Assembly: GCA_902512685.1 (NCBI GenBank)
Contig: CABXKH010000002.1
Coordinates: 1-64,000 of the forward strand
Direction: 5' to 3'
Length of the DNA stretch: 64,000 nucleotides
DNA from: Paracoccaceae bacterium
GTDB lineage: Bacteria; Pseudomonadota; Alphaproteobacteria; Rhodobacterales; Rhodobacteraceae
This document shows, one piece after another, positions 44,994 through 53,909 of the stretch. The first letter of the stretch is position 1, and every line of letters starts with the position of its first letter. A program made the position numbers and the translations under genes. The notes beneath the pieces were generated by a model, which was not told the DNA's origin, did no database searches, and was given only the letters and a program-made list of their open reading frames with translations.

Positions 44994-45659
44994 ATGTGTG
45001 GACGTTTTGCAATAACTTTGCCCTCGGACGCTATGGCGCAGCTGTTCAAGGCTATGCCGTCTAATGAGCTACCCAATGTGCCCAATTATAACGTTTGTCC
45101 CACCAACCCCGTGCATGTGATCCATCGCAGTGACAGCGACCGGCGGTTGGTTCAAATGCGCTGGGGCTTTATTCCTAAATGGTATAAAAAACCTGGAGGC
45201 GGCATACTGCTCATCAATGCCCGCAGTGAAACACTGGCGCAATTACCCGCCTTTGCCGAAGCCTGCCGGACCCGCCGCTGTCTAATTCCGGCCACCGGTT
45301 TTTTTGAATGGACCAAAACCCAAGAAGGGCAACGGTTGCCGTGGTATATCACGTATAGTGACGCGGCGCCGCTGGCCTTTGCAGGGGTTTGGCAAAGCTG
45401 GGGGCAGGGCGAGCAGCAACAGAAAACATGCGCCATTGTAACAACCAAGGCCAATGCCCAGATGCAGGGTTTGCATCACCGGGTGCCTGTAATACTTGGC
45501 CCAGAGGACTGGCCGCTTTGGCTGGGAGAGGCCGGCAAAGGGGCCGCGCGTTTGATGCAGCCATTGGCCGATGGTGCACTGTGCTTTCACAGGGTAGATA
45601 CCGCCGTTAATTCTAATCGCGCCAGTGGGCCCGAATTAATTGAGACGATTTTCGCGTGA
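44994..45659 (+). CDS. yedK: SOS response-associated protein, YedK/HMCES family
   Basis: A 221-residue SRAP protein that crosslinks to abasic sites in single-stranded DNA through its N-terminal cysteine. Cys2 follows the initiator Met (MCGRFAITL), and the other active-site residues are present: Asn in LLINARSET, Glu in GFFEWTKT and His in LHHRVPVI. Length and motifs are complete. No LexA box is visible upstream. Confidence 0.93.
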   Translation: MCGRFAITLPSDAMAQLFKAMPSNELPNVPNYNVCPTNPVHVIHRSDSDRRLVQMRWGFIPKWYKKPGGGILLINARSETLAQLPAFAEACRTRRCLIPATGFFEWTKTQEGQRLPWYITYSDAAPLAFAGVWQSWGQGEQQQKTCAIVTTKANAQMQGLHHRVPVILGPEDWPLWLGEAGKGAARLMQPLADGALCFHRVDTAVNSNRASGPELIETIFA

Positions 45660-45717
45660 AGGCCGATCTTCTGGCTTGACGCCCCATGGGGGTTGTTTTA
45701 TCACCCAGCTTCAGTGA

Positions 45718-45791
45718 GCGGGTATGGTGAAATGGTATCATAAGAGCCTTCCAAGCTTAAGGTGCGGGTTCGATTCCCGCTACCCGCTCCA
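45718..45791 (+). tRNA. tRNA-Gly (UCC)
   Basis: A 74-nt cloverleaf with encoded CCA. Acceptor GCGGGTA / TACCCGC, anticodon loop CTTCCAA (anticodon TCC), T arm GCGGG-TTCGATT-CCCGC. The anticodon stem has an A27-A43 mismatch but is otherwise paired. It borders a stretch with mobile-element remnants; tRNA genes are frequent integration sites, but I found no second copy of its 3' end in the window. Confidence 0.94.
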
Positions 45792-45990
45792 AGTGCATTA
45801 ATCCATTTTTAATCAATAGGTTAGCATACATACTGTGACCTATTTATACCTAGGTTTGTACCTAAATAATAAAAGTTAAAATATAATCTTGCAGCAATAG
45901 CTTTAGCATTTTGGAAGCTGTCTGTTGAAATTAGGAATCAATTTTACGGTTTCTTTGCTATTCAGGCGTTGGTTTTAGTTTCCAACATGG

Positions 45991-46341
45991 TCAAGACCTC
46001 TCCAAATAGTAAGTTACGCAATCCTGAACGCGTCTAAACCGGTCACCACCTAATTGAGTACCCCCAAACCATCGAGTGACAACGACTACATGATCGAACA
46101 ACTTTTCCCGTTCGAGCATTCTAACGATAACCATGCCAGCTCCAGCTTCCCCATCATCATTCTTCAAGGGTCCTCCATCAGATAAAAGCACTGCCCAGGT
46201 GTTATGCGTCGCCTTGGCATACTTCTTACTCTTCTTGAGCGCTTTAAGGACAGCTAAAGCTTCGTCCTTTGACGATGCGGGAGCGCCGGACACTGAATAC
46301 TTCGAGCCGCGATCATTGATGATGTTTTCAAATAACTGCAT
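45991..46341 (-). CDS. Stand-alone IMPACT/YigZ-type domain protein
   Basis: A 116-residue protein that is all one UPF0029 (IMPACT) domain: ATHNTWAVLL, then DDGEAGAGMVIVRML, then VVVVTRWFGGTQLGGDRFRR, the family hallmarks. Bacterial YigZ proteins are about 200 residues with a C-terminal DUF1949 domain, which is missing here, as is any extension at the N-terminus. Bacterial function is not settled; eukaryotic IMPACT inhibits Gcn2. It lies by tRNA-Gly in an AT-rich stretch, so it may be acquired cargo. Confidence 0.8.
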   Translation of the reverse strand: MQLFENIINDRGSKYSVSGAPASSKDEALAVLKALKKSKKYAKATHNTWAVLLSDGGPLKNDDGEAGAGMVIVRMLEREKLFDHVVVVTRWFGGTQLGGDRFRRVQDCVTYYLERS

Positions 46342-46567
46342 GGGTGAACTTTACGCTTGTTTATTGAACAAACAAAGCAGGAAGACGACATTTCTCAATA
46401 CAATCAATGGGGTGCGATATTTGTTGGTGATAAGGTATTGTTTTTAAATCATAAATTAGGGCGCCACGGAATTCCCCAGTGCAAAAGGTACATGGACTCT
46501 ATGCTCCAAGACGTGTTGCATCACGAACTGAGCCTGGTCAGCTTCGCTTTGCGGTACAATGATGATG

Positions 46568-46666
46568 TCATGAAAAGGATGCGAATGAATGCTTCACTTT
46601 CTTCCGCTTGATACCTCTGGCCAACTTATCAGTGGCTTCTTTCGATGTTCCGGATATCTTTTTCAT
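46568..46666 (-). mobile_element. 5' remnant of an IS3-family orfA (copy A)
   Basis: AAGGAGCGAAG then ATG opens MKKISGTSKEATDKLARGIK, continuing for 32 residues to a stop. The N-termini of IS3-family OrfA proteins in Rhodobacterales read similarly (M-K-K-x-x-G-T-S-K-x-A-x-D-K-L-x-x-G-I-K-R-K), after which a YSAEEKIRIVL helix-turn-helix should follow; here it is missing. So only the start of the transposase survives. Bases 46621-46660 recur at 51450-51489. Family assignment is from memory of the pattern. Confidence 0.6.
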
Positions 46667-46753
46667 CTTCGCTCCTTAACAGCTGCGATGAACCAAAATC
46701 CTCCTTTGCTTAAACCCCTAAATCTTTCCGGTAGGCGCTCGTCAGACAATAGC

Positions 46754-46778
46754 TCCCCTTTACTGCAAGTTAAGGGGA
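46754..46778 (-). terminator. Hairpin downstream of the RND operon
   Basis: Stem TCCCCTT / AAGGGGA with an 11-base loop, 30 bases after the RND transporter stop. The tail after it lacks a clear T run, so strength is doubtful; it might also be part of the IS end. Confidence 0.4.
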
Positions 46779-46807
46779 ATTCTAACCAATCTAGGTCCTC
46801 GCTTCAT

Positions 46808-49800
46808 TTATTCAGCCGCTACCAGATGAATTGCTTCGGGCGCTCTGACATTTTCATCGGTTTTTACTAGTGATGCCTTCTGGGGTTTGGAAATAGACAA
46901 AGCGGCTTTGACTGCAGAAGTGATGTGGTGCTGTGCCATGAAAATTGAGGGAACAGTGAAAACTATAATCAGCGTTCCAATGAGGACCCCATAACCAATA
47001 GAGACAGCTAAAGGGATCAGGAACTGCGCCTGCAGGGAGGTTTCCATAATTAAGGGGTAAACCCCAAGGAAAGTGGTCAGGGATGTCAACAGGATTGGGC
47101 GAAACCGTTGTTTGGTTCCCTTGATCACAGCTTCACGCGTTTCCATCCCTTTGGCAATGAACTCGTTGTAGACGTCGACCATAACCAGCGAGTTGTTGAT
47201 GACCACTCCTGCCAGGCCGATGATCCCAAATATAGACAGCAAGGATAAAGGGATATCCAAGATCAAATGGCCTGTGACTGCACCAATAAGGCCTAGCGGG
47301 ATTGCAAACATTACCACAACGGGTTGGACATAAGATCGGAACACGAGTGCGAGCAGAGCGAAAATAATAAAGAGAGCTATGCCAAGCGCCTTACTAAGAG
47401 CGGCCTGAGCATCGCCCTGGGTGCGTTGTTCACCGCCAAGATCGAAAAGCAAGCTGGGGTTTTCTTCCTTGATCAGCGGAAGGATTTGCGTGGTGATCAA
47501 GGCGTTCACTTCTCGGCCCGTTGACACGGATACATCCAAGTCCGCTGTCACTGTGGTCACCTGCCTGCCGTTACGTCGAAGGATTGATGTCGGGGCAAGC
47601 CCTTCGCGGACGTAAGCAACCGTAGAAAGCGGGATCAAATAGCCATCAGATGTCCGAATTTGTGTATCCAACAAATCGGAAAGGCTATCTCGTTGTTCCT
47701 TAGGAAAACGGACATTCACAGATACATTGTCGGCTCTACGCTGAAAGCTGGTTGCCTCAACCCCAAAGAAGCCGGCCCGTGTTTGCTGGGCAAGGTCTTC
47801 GATCGTTATACCGAAAATGCGGGCTTCATCTTTTAATTCCAGCTCATATTCTAATCGGCCCGAGGAATTGTTGTCGCGGATTGAAAAAACGCCAGGTATC
47901 GCGCGCAATTTTTCGCGTAGTGCGGCCACCACAGGAGTGATGTCCTGACCCTCGGGCAAGGAAAGCTCGACCGCAACAGGATCACCTGCGCCGATGAGCT
48001 CGGCGGAAACAGTGAGCTTGTTGACGGATGCTACTTGGCCCACTTCCTCACGCCAGACCGTTTCAAAGTCTTTGGCGTCCCATGTCCGTATGGTTGGGTC
48101 GGTAATTTGTACGACGACATTGGCAAGTGTTGCGCCGCCGGCGGCGCTTCCACCGTTAGGGCCGCCGCCACCAAGGCCTTTTCCAACGACCATGTTCACC
48201 CCAACGATCACAGGGGGGGCCGCATTGGGCAATCTTGATTGGATAACCTTACCTGCACGCATTGCAGCCAATTGCACATCTTCCGCCACACGCTGGGTCA
48301 TTGCAAACGTTGTGCCGTCATTCATTTCAATGCTGGCGGTTACGAAATCTGTTTCGATGGATGGGAAAAAGTTGAATTTCACATATCCATGGATCAAAAG
48401 CCCTACAGATCCGATCATAAGGGCGACGGATAAGGCAATTGGAATAAGGATGGCAAATCCTTTGGTGGTTAAGCGTAAAATAGCATCTAAGGGATAGCGA
48501 ATTATCCATTGCAGCAAGCCATTCACGGCGCTTCTTATGAGCCCGAGAAAGCGAAATACCAGGTTCGGACGATAGTCAGGTGAGACATCTAGTGAACTCA
48601 GGTTGCGCGGCAGGATAAATAATGCCTGTCCCAACGAAAGAGCTAGAACCACCATAACAACAATTGGGATATCAGCGAGGAATTTCCCCAATGTGCCCGG
48701 CAATTGTAACAGCGGCCAAAAGGCTACGATGGTGGTCAAAGTTGAAAAAACGACGGGGATAGCAATTCTTTGCGTGCCTTTGACGGCCGCTTGTACGGTG
48801 CTTAAACCGTCTTCGCCCTTTTGATAAATATTTTCGCTGACCACGATCGCATTGTCCACCACAATACCGATCGCCAGAATAAAACCGAAAAGAGAAATTT
48901 GATTGATAGAAAGACCAAGGGCCCCCAGAACAATAAAGGTTGCGGCGAAAGAAACACCTATTCCGATGGCCGACCAGAAGGCCAGCCGGATATCTAAGAA
49001 AAGCGCGAGGCATAAAACAACGAGCGCCAAACCAAGCGCCGCATTTTCCACCAGAAGGTTTATTCGATCCTGAAGTCCCTCGGCGTCATTTTGCCAAATT
49101 GATGCATTTAGTCCCGGTCCGAGCGAGGGAACAAAGCTGCTGTCCAGATGATTACGTGCATCCTCAACAATTTTTAAAATTTGTTCCTCGCCGACACGAA
49201 ACACATTGATCGAGACTGAATTTTCACCGTTGAAATTGGCTGTAAGGTCTGCATCAACAAAGCCGTCAATAACTGTGGCCACATCGCGCACATAAATCTC
49301 GCCGCCAAGATTGTCCGTGCGAACAACAATATTTTCGAAATCAGCCTGAGTATAGTTGCGGCCCTTGGTTCTGATAGGAATTGAAACTGTGTCGGTGCCT
49401 ATTGATCCGCCTGGAAGCTCTAACGAGTTTTGGCGAATTGCCCTAGCGATCTCATCCATAGTGAGGCCATAAGATCGCAGCGCATCTCGGCTGACCTCAA
49501 TTGAGATTTCGTAATCTCTGGTATTTGCTACCTCTACGAAGCTGATGCTGTCTAGCATTATCAGCTCGCTCTTGAGGCGTTCCGCTTCTTGCTTGAGAAC
49601 GGCCTCACTGGCATTGCCGTGCAAGGTGATTTCAAGAATGCGGCTTGAATTGTTGGGTTGAACAACCACGGGGTCGTTGGCGTCTTCTGGGAAGACACTA
49701 ATGCGATCCACCTCGTTCTTTATCTCTTCGGTCTTTTCATCAATGTCCGACCCTCGAAGGAAAGAAACGGAAAGGCCGCCGCGACCTTCACTAATTGTCG

Positions 49801-50047
49801 CGGTTATGCTGTCTATTCCATCTATACCTGCGAGTTGGTCCTCAATCGGCCGGACGATGCTTTCCTGAATTTCCGTCGGCGAGGCCCCAGGATAGCTGAC
49901 CGAAATACTGACCGTATCAAGGGTGAAATCTGGGAAGGTTTTCTGGGGCATCCCAAGCGCGGTTATTGCGCCCAGAATGACCACAAAAACCATCATGAGG
50001 TTCGAAGCAACTGGGTGTTCTGCCATCCATTTAATCATGACGTTCAT
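46808..50047 (-). CDS. RND family efflux transporter permease (AcrB/HAE1-like)
   Basis: A 1079-residue proton-driven pump with two six-helix bundles and two large periplasmic loops. The first half shows KTFPDFTLDTVSISVSYPGA and GIVVDNAIVVSENIY (the proton-relay Asp in helix 4), the second IGLAGVVINNSLVMVDVYNE. GGGGGAG is 8 bases before the ATG at 50047 and 4 bases separate it from the adaptor gene. No outer-membrane factor gene is adjacent. The substrate is unknown. The whole two-gene unit lies between two 40-bp direct repeats. Confidence 0.93.
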   Translation of the reverse strand: MNVMIKWMAEHPVASNLMMVFVVILGAITALGMPQKTFPDFTLDTVSISVSYPGASPTEIQESIVRPIEDQLAGIDGIDSITATISEGRGGLSVSFLRGSDIDEKTEEIKNEVDRISVFPEDANDPVVVQPNNSSRILEITLHGNASEAVLKQEAERLKSELIMLDSISFVEVANTRDYEISIEVSRDALRSYGLTMDEIARAIRQNSLELPGGSIGTDTVSIPIRTKGRNYTQADFENIVVRTDNLGGEIYVRDVATVIDGFVDADLTANFNGENSVSINVFRVGEEQILKIVEDARNHLDSSFVPSLGPGLNASIWQNDAEGLQDRINLLVENAALGLALVVLCLALFLDIRLAFWSAIGIGVSFAATFIVLGALGLSINQISLFGFILAIGIVVDNAIVVSENIYQKGEDGLSTVQAAVKGTQRIAIPVVFSTLTTIVAFWPLLQLPGTLGKFLADIPIVVMVVLALSLGQALFILPRNLSSLDVSPDYRPNLVFRFLGLIRSAVNGLLQWIIRYPLDAILRLTTKGFAILIPIALSVALMIGSVGLLIHGYVKFNFFPSIETDFVTASIEMNDGTTFAMTQRVAEDVQLAAMRAGKVIQSRLPNAAPPVIVGVNMVVGKGLGGGGPNGGSAAGGATLANVVVQITDPTIRTWDAKDFETVWREEVGQVASVNKLTVSAELIGAGDPVAVELSLPEGQDITPVVAALREKLRAIPGVFSIRDNNSSGRLEYELELKDEARIFGITIEDLAQQTRAGFFGVEATSFQRRADNVSVNVRFPKEQRDSLSDLLDTQIRTSDGYLIPLSTVAYVREGLAPTSILRRNGRQVTTVTADLDVSVSTGREVNALITTQILPLIKEENPSLLFDLGGEQRTQGDAQAALSKALGIALFIIFALLALVFRSYVQPVVVMFAIPLGLIGAVTGHLILDIPLSLLSIFGIIGLAGVVINNSLVMVDVYNEFIAKGMETREAVIKGTKQRFRPILLTSLTTFLGVYPLIMETSLQAQFLIPLAVSIGYGVLIGTLIIVFTVPSIFMAQHHITSAVKAALSISKPQKASLVKTDENVRAPEAIHLVAAE

Positions 50048-50051
50048 GGAC

Positions 50052-51293
50052 TTACTCCCCCAGATCCGCGGCAGCCATCTCGGTACCCTTGATTGTGAGA
50101 TCACGCAGCAGCATCCCAGGTTTTGGCGCCGCGATCGACGTCAGTATCAAGCGTGTGCCAGCCGGCCAATTGTCAACGACTACATAGGTCGTCTCGCCGT
50201 CGAAATGGGTTGGTCGCGCGTCAACTGATAGCAGTGTCCCACGGTCATCTTCGGTTGCTTCAAACACCCATATTTGGTTGTCACTGCGGATTGCTGTGGA
50301 CGGAATTGCATAAGTATTCTTCTGTTCGATGCCATCAATTTGAACTTTGGCAAAGGCATTTATCAGCGCCGGAATCGTCCCAAAAGAGGGTGAGTTTGGA
50401 TTTAGTAAAACCGGCTTGCCAACGTTATCAAGTCCAATCGATACGCTCAATGTGCGCGTCCGGGGGTCAAGGGCAGGATCCACTCGGCTTACGTGGGCGT
50501 TCCATTGGTAAGTTTGCCCTGCAAAGCCAACGTTTACGCGGGCCTTCGCTGTACTATCTTCAAACATTCCGGGGATCAGCGCCGCCTCGGCTTCGCGCAC
50601 TGGAATGATGACCTCCATTTGGTTGTTGGTATAAATCTCAGCAATCGACTGACCGCTTGCAACGACGCTGCCGACTTCTTGCAATTTCTCAAGCACAGCC
50701 CCGCTGAAAGGTGCAACAATTTTCTTGCTGTTGACTGCGATAGACGCGCTTTCCTGAGCCGCGATCAAAGAATTCAGACTGGCGGTCAATTCTGCTTTTT
50801 GTGACAGTAATTGATCGAGCGCTTGCTGGCTTGCGAACCCGCGGGACTGTAGTTCTTCGGTCCGTTTCAACTGAGCTTCAACCAAAATTAAACGTGCCTG
50901 CGTTGCCTCAACATTTGCCAGTGTTTGATTTAGTAACGCACGCTCCGAGCCATCGTCGAGTTGTACCAACACTTCGCCTTTGGAAAATGTGCCAAGATTG
51001 ATAACGGATGGGTGAAGGTTTGAAATTCGGCCGCCGCTTTGTGCCGAGACGCTTACTTGCCTGTAGGGGCTCACAAACCCTTCGGAGCGTACAGGCAGGG
51101 GCTGCTCAAATCGTGCTACTTCTATGGTTTCGACTAATGCAACGGGGCGCTCTACAGGTTGGACTTCAACTACTTCACGGTTTTCGCCAAGATACTGATA
51201 CCCGCGAAAGCCACCATAGACGCATGCAATTGCGACAGCTATCCATACTGCTTCACGGATGAAGACTAAAAACAAACGGTAAATTTTTTTCAT
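50052..51293 (-). CDS. RND efflux periplasmic adaptor (membrane fusion protein)
   Basis: A 413-residue HlyD/AcrA-type adaptor. An N-terminal membrane anchor (about residues 5-27) is followed by the lipoyl half-motifs (GFVSPYRQVSVSAQSGGRIS and IVAPFSGAVLEKLQEVGSVV) separated by a coiled coil (LNQTLANVEATQARLILVEA) and then beta-barrel and membrane-proximal domains. It links the inner-membrane pump to an outer-membrane channel. First gene of the pair with the RND permease, stop to start gap 4 bases. Confidence 0.93.
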   Translation of the reverse strand: MKKIYRLFLVFIREAVWIAVAIACVYGGFRGYQYLGENREVVEVQPVERPVALVETIEVARFEQPLPVRSEGFVSPYRQVSVSAQSGGRISNLHPSVINLGTFSKGEVLVQLDDGSERALLNQTLANVEATQARLILVEAQLKRTEELQSRGFASQQALDQLLSQKAELTASLNSLIAAQESASIAVNSKKIVAPFSGAVLEKLQEVGSVVASGQSIAEIYTNNQMEVIIPVREAEAALIPGMFEDSTAKARVNVGFAGQTYQWNAHVSRVDPALDPRTRTLSVSIGLDNVGKPVLLNPNSPSFGTIPALINAFAKVQIDGIEQKNTYAIPSTAIRSDNQIWVFEATEDDRGTLLSVDARPTHFDGETTYVVVDNWPAGTRLILTSIAAPKPGMLLRDLTIKGTEMAAADLGE

Positions 51294-51591
51294 TATAAAC
51301 TCTCAGATTGCCACGGCGAAACACTGAACTTTTTTATTGGCTCAAATTTTATACGGTGTTTAACGCAAATTGGTTCAAATTTGATTTTGGTAATACGAAT
51401 TGCGCGTCGCCGTAATAGCGCTTTGGTATTTTCAGCTGAATATCTTGGACCAACTTATCAGCGGCTTCTTGCGATGTTACGGATATCTTATTGATAGAAG
51501 CTGTTAACACGCGAAGATGAATACGCTATCCATGGCTAGCAAAGACTGTGAAAGTTTGATGGGCCTTTGGTAAGTGCAGGGGCGCTCGCTC
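51294..51591. other. Intergenic region upstream of the RND operon
   Basis: Holds the second copy (51450-51489) of the IS-type repeat and, by position, the efflux promoter. Minus-strand reading across the repeat gives an open stretch (KISVTSQEAADKLVQDIQLK) that runs on toward the operon without a start codon. No other gene is supported. Confidence 0.6.
51450..51489 (-). repeat. Direct repeat, copy B of the IS3-type orfA remnant
   Basis: Forty bases identical to 46621-46660 at 37 positions (differences at repeat positions 13, 22 and 30), in the same orientation. Its reading KISVTSQEAADKLV parallels KISGTSKEATDKLA of copy A, but the ATG is lost (AATAAG in place of ATGAAAAAG). It precedes the RND adaptor gene by about 160 bases. 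Confidence 0.75.
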
Positions 51592-51626
51592 AAAAAAATA
51601 GCTGCCTGTCCGAAAACAGGCAGCTA
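51592..51626 (-). terminator. Intrinsic terminator of the fasciclin gene
   Basis: Eleven-base perfect stem TAGCTGCCTGT / ACAGGCAGCTA with a 6-base loop, followed on the minus strand by T7. It lies about 12 bases after the fasciclin gene stop and is a textbook terminator. Confidence 0.92.
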
Positions 51627-51638
51627 CGCGATTTTACT

Positions 51639-52124
51639 TTATTCAGGAATGATGATGGCATCAATCACATGGATGACACCGTTTGATGTCTCAATGTCTG
51701 CGGTCACAACATTGGCGCTGTTCACTTTGACGCCGCCTTCTGTCATGATCGTTATATCGCTTCCCTGAACTGTGGGGGCCGTCATGCCATTGCTAAGATC
51801 CCCGCTCATCACTTTGCCCGACACCACATGATAGGTCAGGATCGCAATGAGCTGTGCTTTATTTTCCGGCTTTAGCAAAGTTTCGACTGTGCCGTCTGGG
51901 AGAGCTGCAAAAGCTTCATCCGTGGGGGCAAAAACGGTAAATGGACCTTCACTTTTCAATGTCTCAACCAGACCGGCAGCTTGTACAGCTGCAACCAATG
52001 TGTTGAATGCGCCAGCCTCAACGGCCGTATCAACGATGTCTTTGGAGTGCCCGTCTGCAAAACCTACAGAAGCAGTCATCAAGGCTGCAGCACATGTCAT
52101 TGAAAAAAAAGTACGTCTGATCAT
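51639..52124 (-). CDS. Fasciclin (FAS1) domain protein, secreted
   Basis: A 161-residue protein with signal peptide ([20 protein letters not shown], cleavage near FADG) and a single FAS1 domain: the H1 box [16 protein letters not shown], the YH motif LTYHVVSGK and the H2 region [11 protein letters not shown]. Such proteins mediate adhesion in the envelope or matrix; role in marine bacteria is not settled. GGAG lies 7 bases before the ATG at 52124; an upstream in-frame codon at 52151 is not needed. It is monocistronic with its own strong terminator. Confidence 0.93.
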   Translation of the reverse strand: MIRRTFFSMTCAAALMTASVGFADGHSKDIVDTAVEAGAFNTLVAAVQAAGLVETLKSEGPFTVFAPTDEAFAALPDGTVETLLKPENKAQLIAILTYHVVSGKVMSGDLSNGMTAPTVQGSDITIMTEGGVKVNSANVVTADIETSNGVIHVIDAIIIPE

Positions 52125-52740
52125 AATAATCTCCAAATTTTGAAACACCAACTTAATATTGGATTATCTATCTACGTGAAGAAAAAGTGATCGGATCACT
52201 TGTTGTTTTTTTTGCCCAGTATAAGCTTTACTTTAGCTTTTAAGCGGTAAATTTCCGCCGGTGGTGTTATGACCGGGGGCTACCATTAGTGATATCGGGG
52301 GAAATCAATCTTCTCTTTTTTGACCCTGCCAACAGTTGCAAACCTATCACCATATAGACCTTAGCCAAAATACGTAGGTCAGTTCAAAGAGTGTCACTTT
52401 TGCAGTTCTTTTTCACGAACCATAAACAAATAAGCTATTGATATTGCATGCACCAGTTTGTGCATTGTGGTGTGGTTGGGACATGAGCCACCTTTGCCCG
52501 GTCCGCCGCTGTCACCAAACTTAATTAATCAAGTGATAGATAAATAACTGATAATATTATAATAACCAGTGTTTCTTTGGTAATATGCTGGGAGGGAAAT
52601 ATTAATTTTCAAAATCCGATACTGGCGAATTACGGAAGCAGGTTTCACAATTCAAGGTTTTTTCTGTTATTTACAAGGCACTTTATAGTAGTGTGGAAAA
52701 ACAGGAAAACCTGTGAGCAAACATAGTTGGAAGGGATAAC
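52125..52740. other. AT-rich intergenic region between fasciclin gene and mscL
   Basis: No gene is supported in these 616 bases. Promoters for both divergent genes must lie here. The mscL ribosome site GGAAGGGATAAC is at the right end. I see no tRNA, riboswitch or clear repeat; the stretch 52470-52520 is richer in GC and could be relic sequence but I cannot assign it. Confidence 0.6.
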
Positions 52741-53169
52741 ATGTTTAAAGAATTTAAAGATTTTATAGCCAAAGGAAATGTCATGGACATGGCCGTTGGA
52801 ATAATTATTGGAGCGGCCTTCACGGCCATTGTAAAATCCATGGTTGGTGATTTGATCAACCCCATTATTGGACTCTTTATGGGCGGTGTGGACTTTACCA
52901 ACATGTACACTGTTCTGGCCGGGGATGTTGCTGCCGGAGCATCACTGGAAGCCGCCCGCGAAGCGGGCGCTGCGGTCTTTGCATATGGTGCTTTCATCAT
53001 GGCTGTCATCAATTTCTTAATCATTGCTTTTGTGGTGTTCATGCTGGTGCGCTATGTGACCAAAGTAAAAGAGGCCTCGGCCAAAAAAGAAGCAGTTGTT
53101 GAAAAAGCCCCGGCAGGCCCCAGTGAAGTGGATCTTCTGACCGAGATTCGTGATGCTTTAAAAAAATAA
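52741..53169 (+). CDS. mscL: Large-conductance mechanosensitive channel MscL
   Basis: Pentameric inner-membrane channel that vents solutes on hypo-osmotic shock. The amphipathic start ([20 protein letters not shown]), the pore helix ([20 protein letters not shown]), second helix ([20 protein letters not shown]) and the C-terminal helical bundle after a KKEAVVEK linker are all present; 142 residues is normal. An expanded periplasmic loop ([18 protein letters not shown]) is common in marine alphaproteobacteria. Confidence 0.96.
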   Translation: MFKEFKDFIAKGNVMDMAVGIIIGAAFTAIVKSMVGDLINPIIGLFMGGVDFTNMYTVLAGDVAAGASLEAAREAGAAVFAYGAFIMAVINFLIIAFVVFMLVRYVTKVKEASAKKEAVVEKAPAGPSEVDLLTEIRDALKK

Positions 53170-53200
53170 CATCCCAAAGGTAATTTTGAAGCCTGTAAAT

Positions 53201-53233
53201 GACCGCATGGAAGCTTTGTAGCGCCATGCGGTC
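53201..53233 (+). terminator. Hairpin downstream of mscL
   Basis: Perfect ten-base stem GACCGCATGG / CCATGCGGTC with a 13-base loop, 31 bases after the mscL stop. Only a short T-poor tail follows (TATTGATG), so it may stabilise the mRNA 3' end more than terminate. Confidence 0.6.
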
Positions 53234-53363
53234 TATTGATGATTCCATAGTCAGTGATGAAACAATCGATCGTACCTGTCTGTAGATGCGCTTAATTGCA
53301 TACCTATAACTCTTTGATATTTAACTGACATATCAAAAATAATAGACATAGAGTAAAATTTAT

Positions 53364-53392
53364 TTGACATCCCCGAGGTTTGTGATCATATC
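53364..53392 (+). promoter_or_regulatory. Promoter candidate for the membrane protein/XRE pair
   Basis: TTGACA at 53364-53369 with a 17-base spacer and CATATC. The motif GACAT(A) occurs here, twice just upstream (53312 and 53345 approximately) and again at 53428, so it may double as an operator for the XRE regulator. Identified by eye only. Confidence 0.4.
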
Positions 53393-53446
53393 ATGTATAT
53401 AATTTTTTACACCAAGTCGTATATTTGCGACATAAGGAATGACCAC

Positions 53447-53908
53447 ATGTCACATGAAGAGAAAAACACGATCCTTCAAATTATCATTGGGATCGGCATT
53501 AATATTTGGATACTTTTCAAAGTATGGGACCTTTACGCATCAGGTGTAATGGATGGTCCTGACGCGATCCAAAGATGGGCCGAAACGATGTTCTGGGTTA
53601 TCATCATTGCGATCGGAGCTGGGATCATTATAGCCATCATCGGCACAGTTCTTTTTGCGATCATCGAAACGGTTATTACTGGGGAGACCGACCATAATTT
53701 CATCACCGATGAGCGGGACAAGATGATCGCTAACACCGGTAACAAAATCACCATTGCGTTTACCGGCGCTGGATTTATCGCCCTGATCGCGGGGGTTAAG
53801 TTCGGATACGCACCAATCGACTGTCTTATTTTATTGATGTTTAGCTATTCGCTTGGCGGACTTGTGGGCGAGATCGCAAAATTGGCCCGCTACCGGATGA
53901 GCTTTTGA
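53447..53908 (+). CDS. Four-helix membrane protein paired with an XRE regulator
   Basis: A 153-residue protein with four hydrophobic segments (about residues 9-30, 48-74, 98-120 and 124-146) and a charged loop with TDERDKMIANTGNK between the second and third. The (D)ERDxxI loop resembles the DUF2178/YdjC-like small membrane proteins that are regularly encoded just before a short XRE-type repressor. AAGGA is about 8 bases before the ATG at 53447; the frame extends to 53393 through AT-rich leader. Function unknown. One base separates it from the regulator. Confidence 0.75.
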   Translation: MSHEEKNTILQIIIGIGINIWILFKVWDLYASGVMDGPDAIQRWAETMFWVIIIAIGAGIIIAIIGTVLFAIIETVITGETDHNFITDERDKMIANTGNKITIAFTGAGFIALIAGVKFGYAPIDCLILLMFSYSLGGLVGEIAKLARYRMSF

Positions 53909-53909
53909 T

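Larger units (their letters stand above)
46342..46807. other. Intergenic stretch with IS remnant
   Basis: Outside the IS3-type orfA remnant (46568-46666) and the hairpin at 46754-46778 no gene is supported. Minus-strand 46460-46570 continues from the remnant in another frame as VPQSEADQAQFVMQHVLEH and ends at a stop; I do not recognise it and it may be degraded coding sequence. The sequence is AT-rich relative to its neighbours. Confidence 0.55.

Noticed and set aside
46357..46611. 84-residue ORF on the plus strand
   Set aside because: It is antisense to the IS remnant, has no domain pattern and no good ribosome site.
45718..46807. Genomic island integrated at tRNA-Gly with att repeats
   Set aside because: No second copy of the tRNA 3' end and no integrase gene are visible, so only a relic mobile region is claimed.
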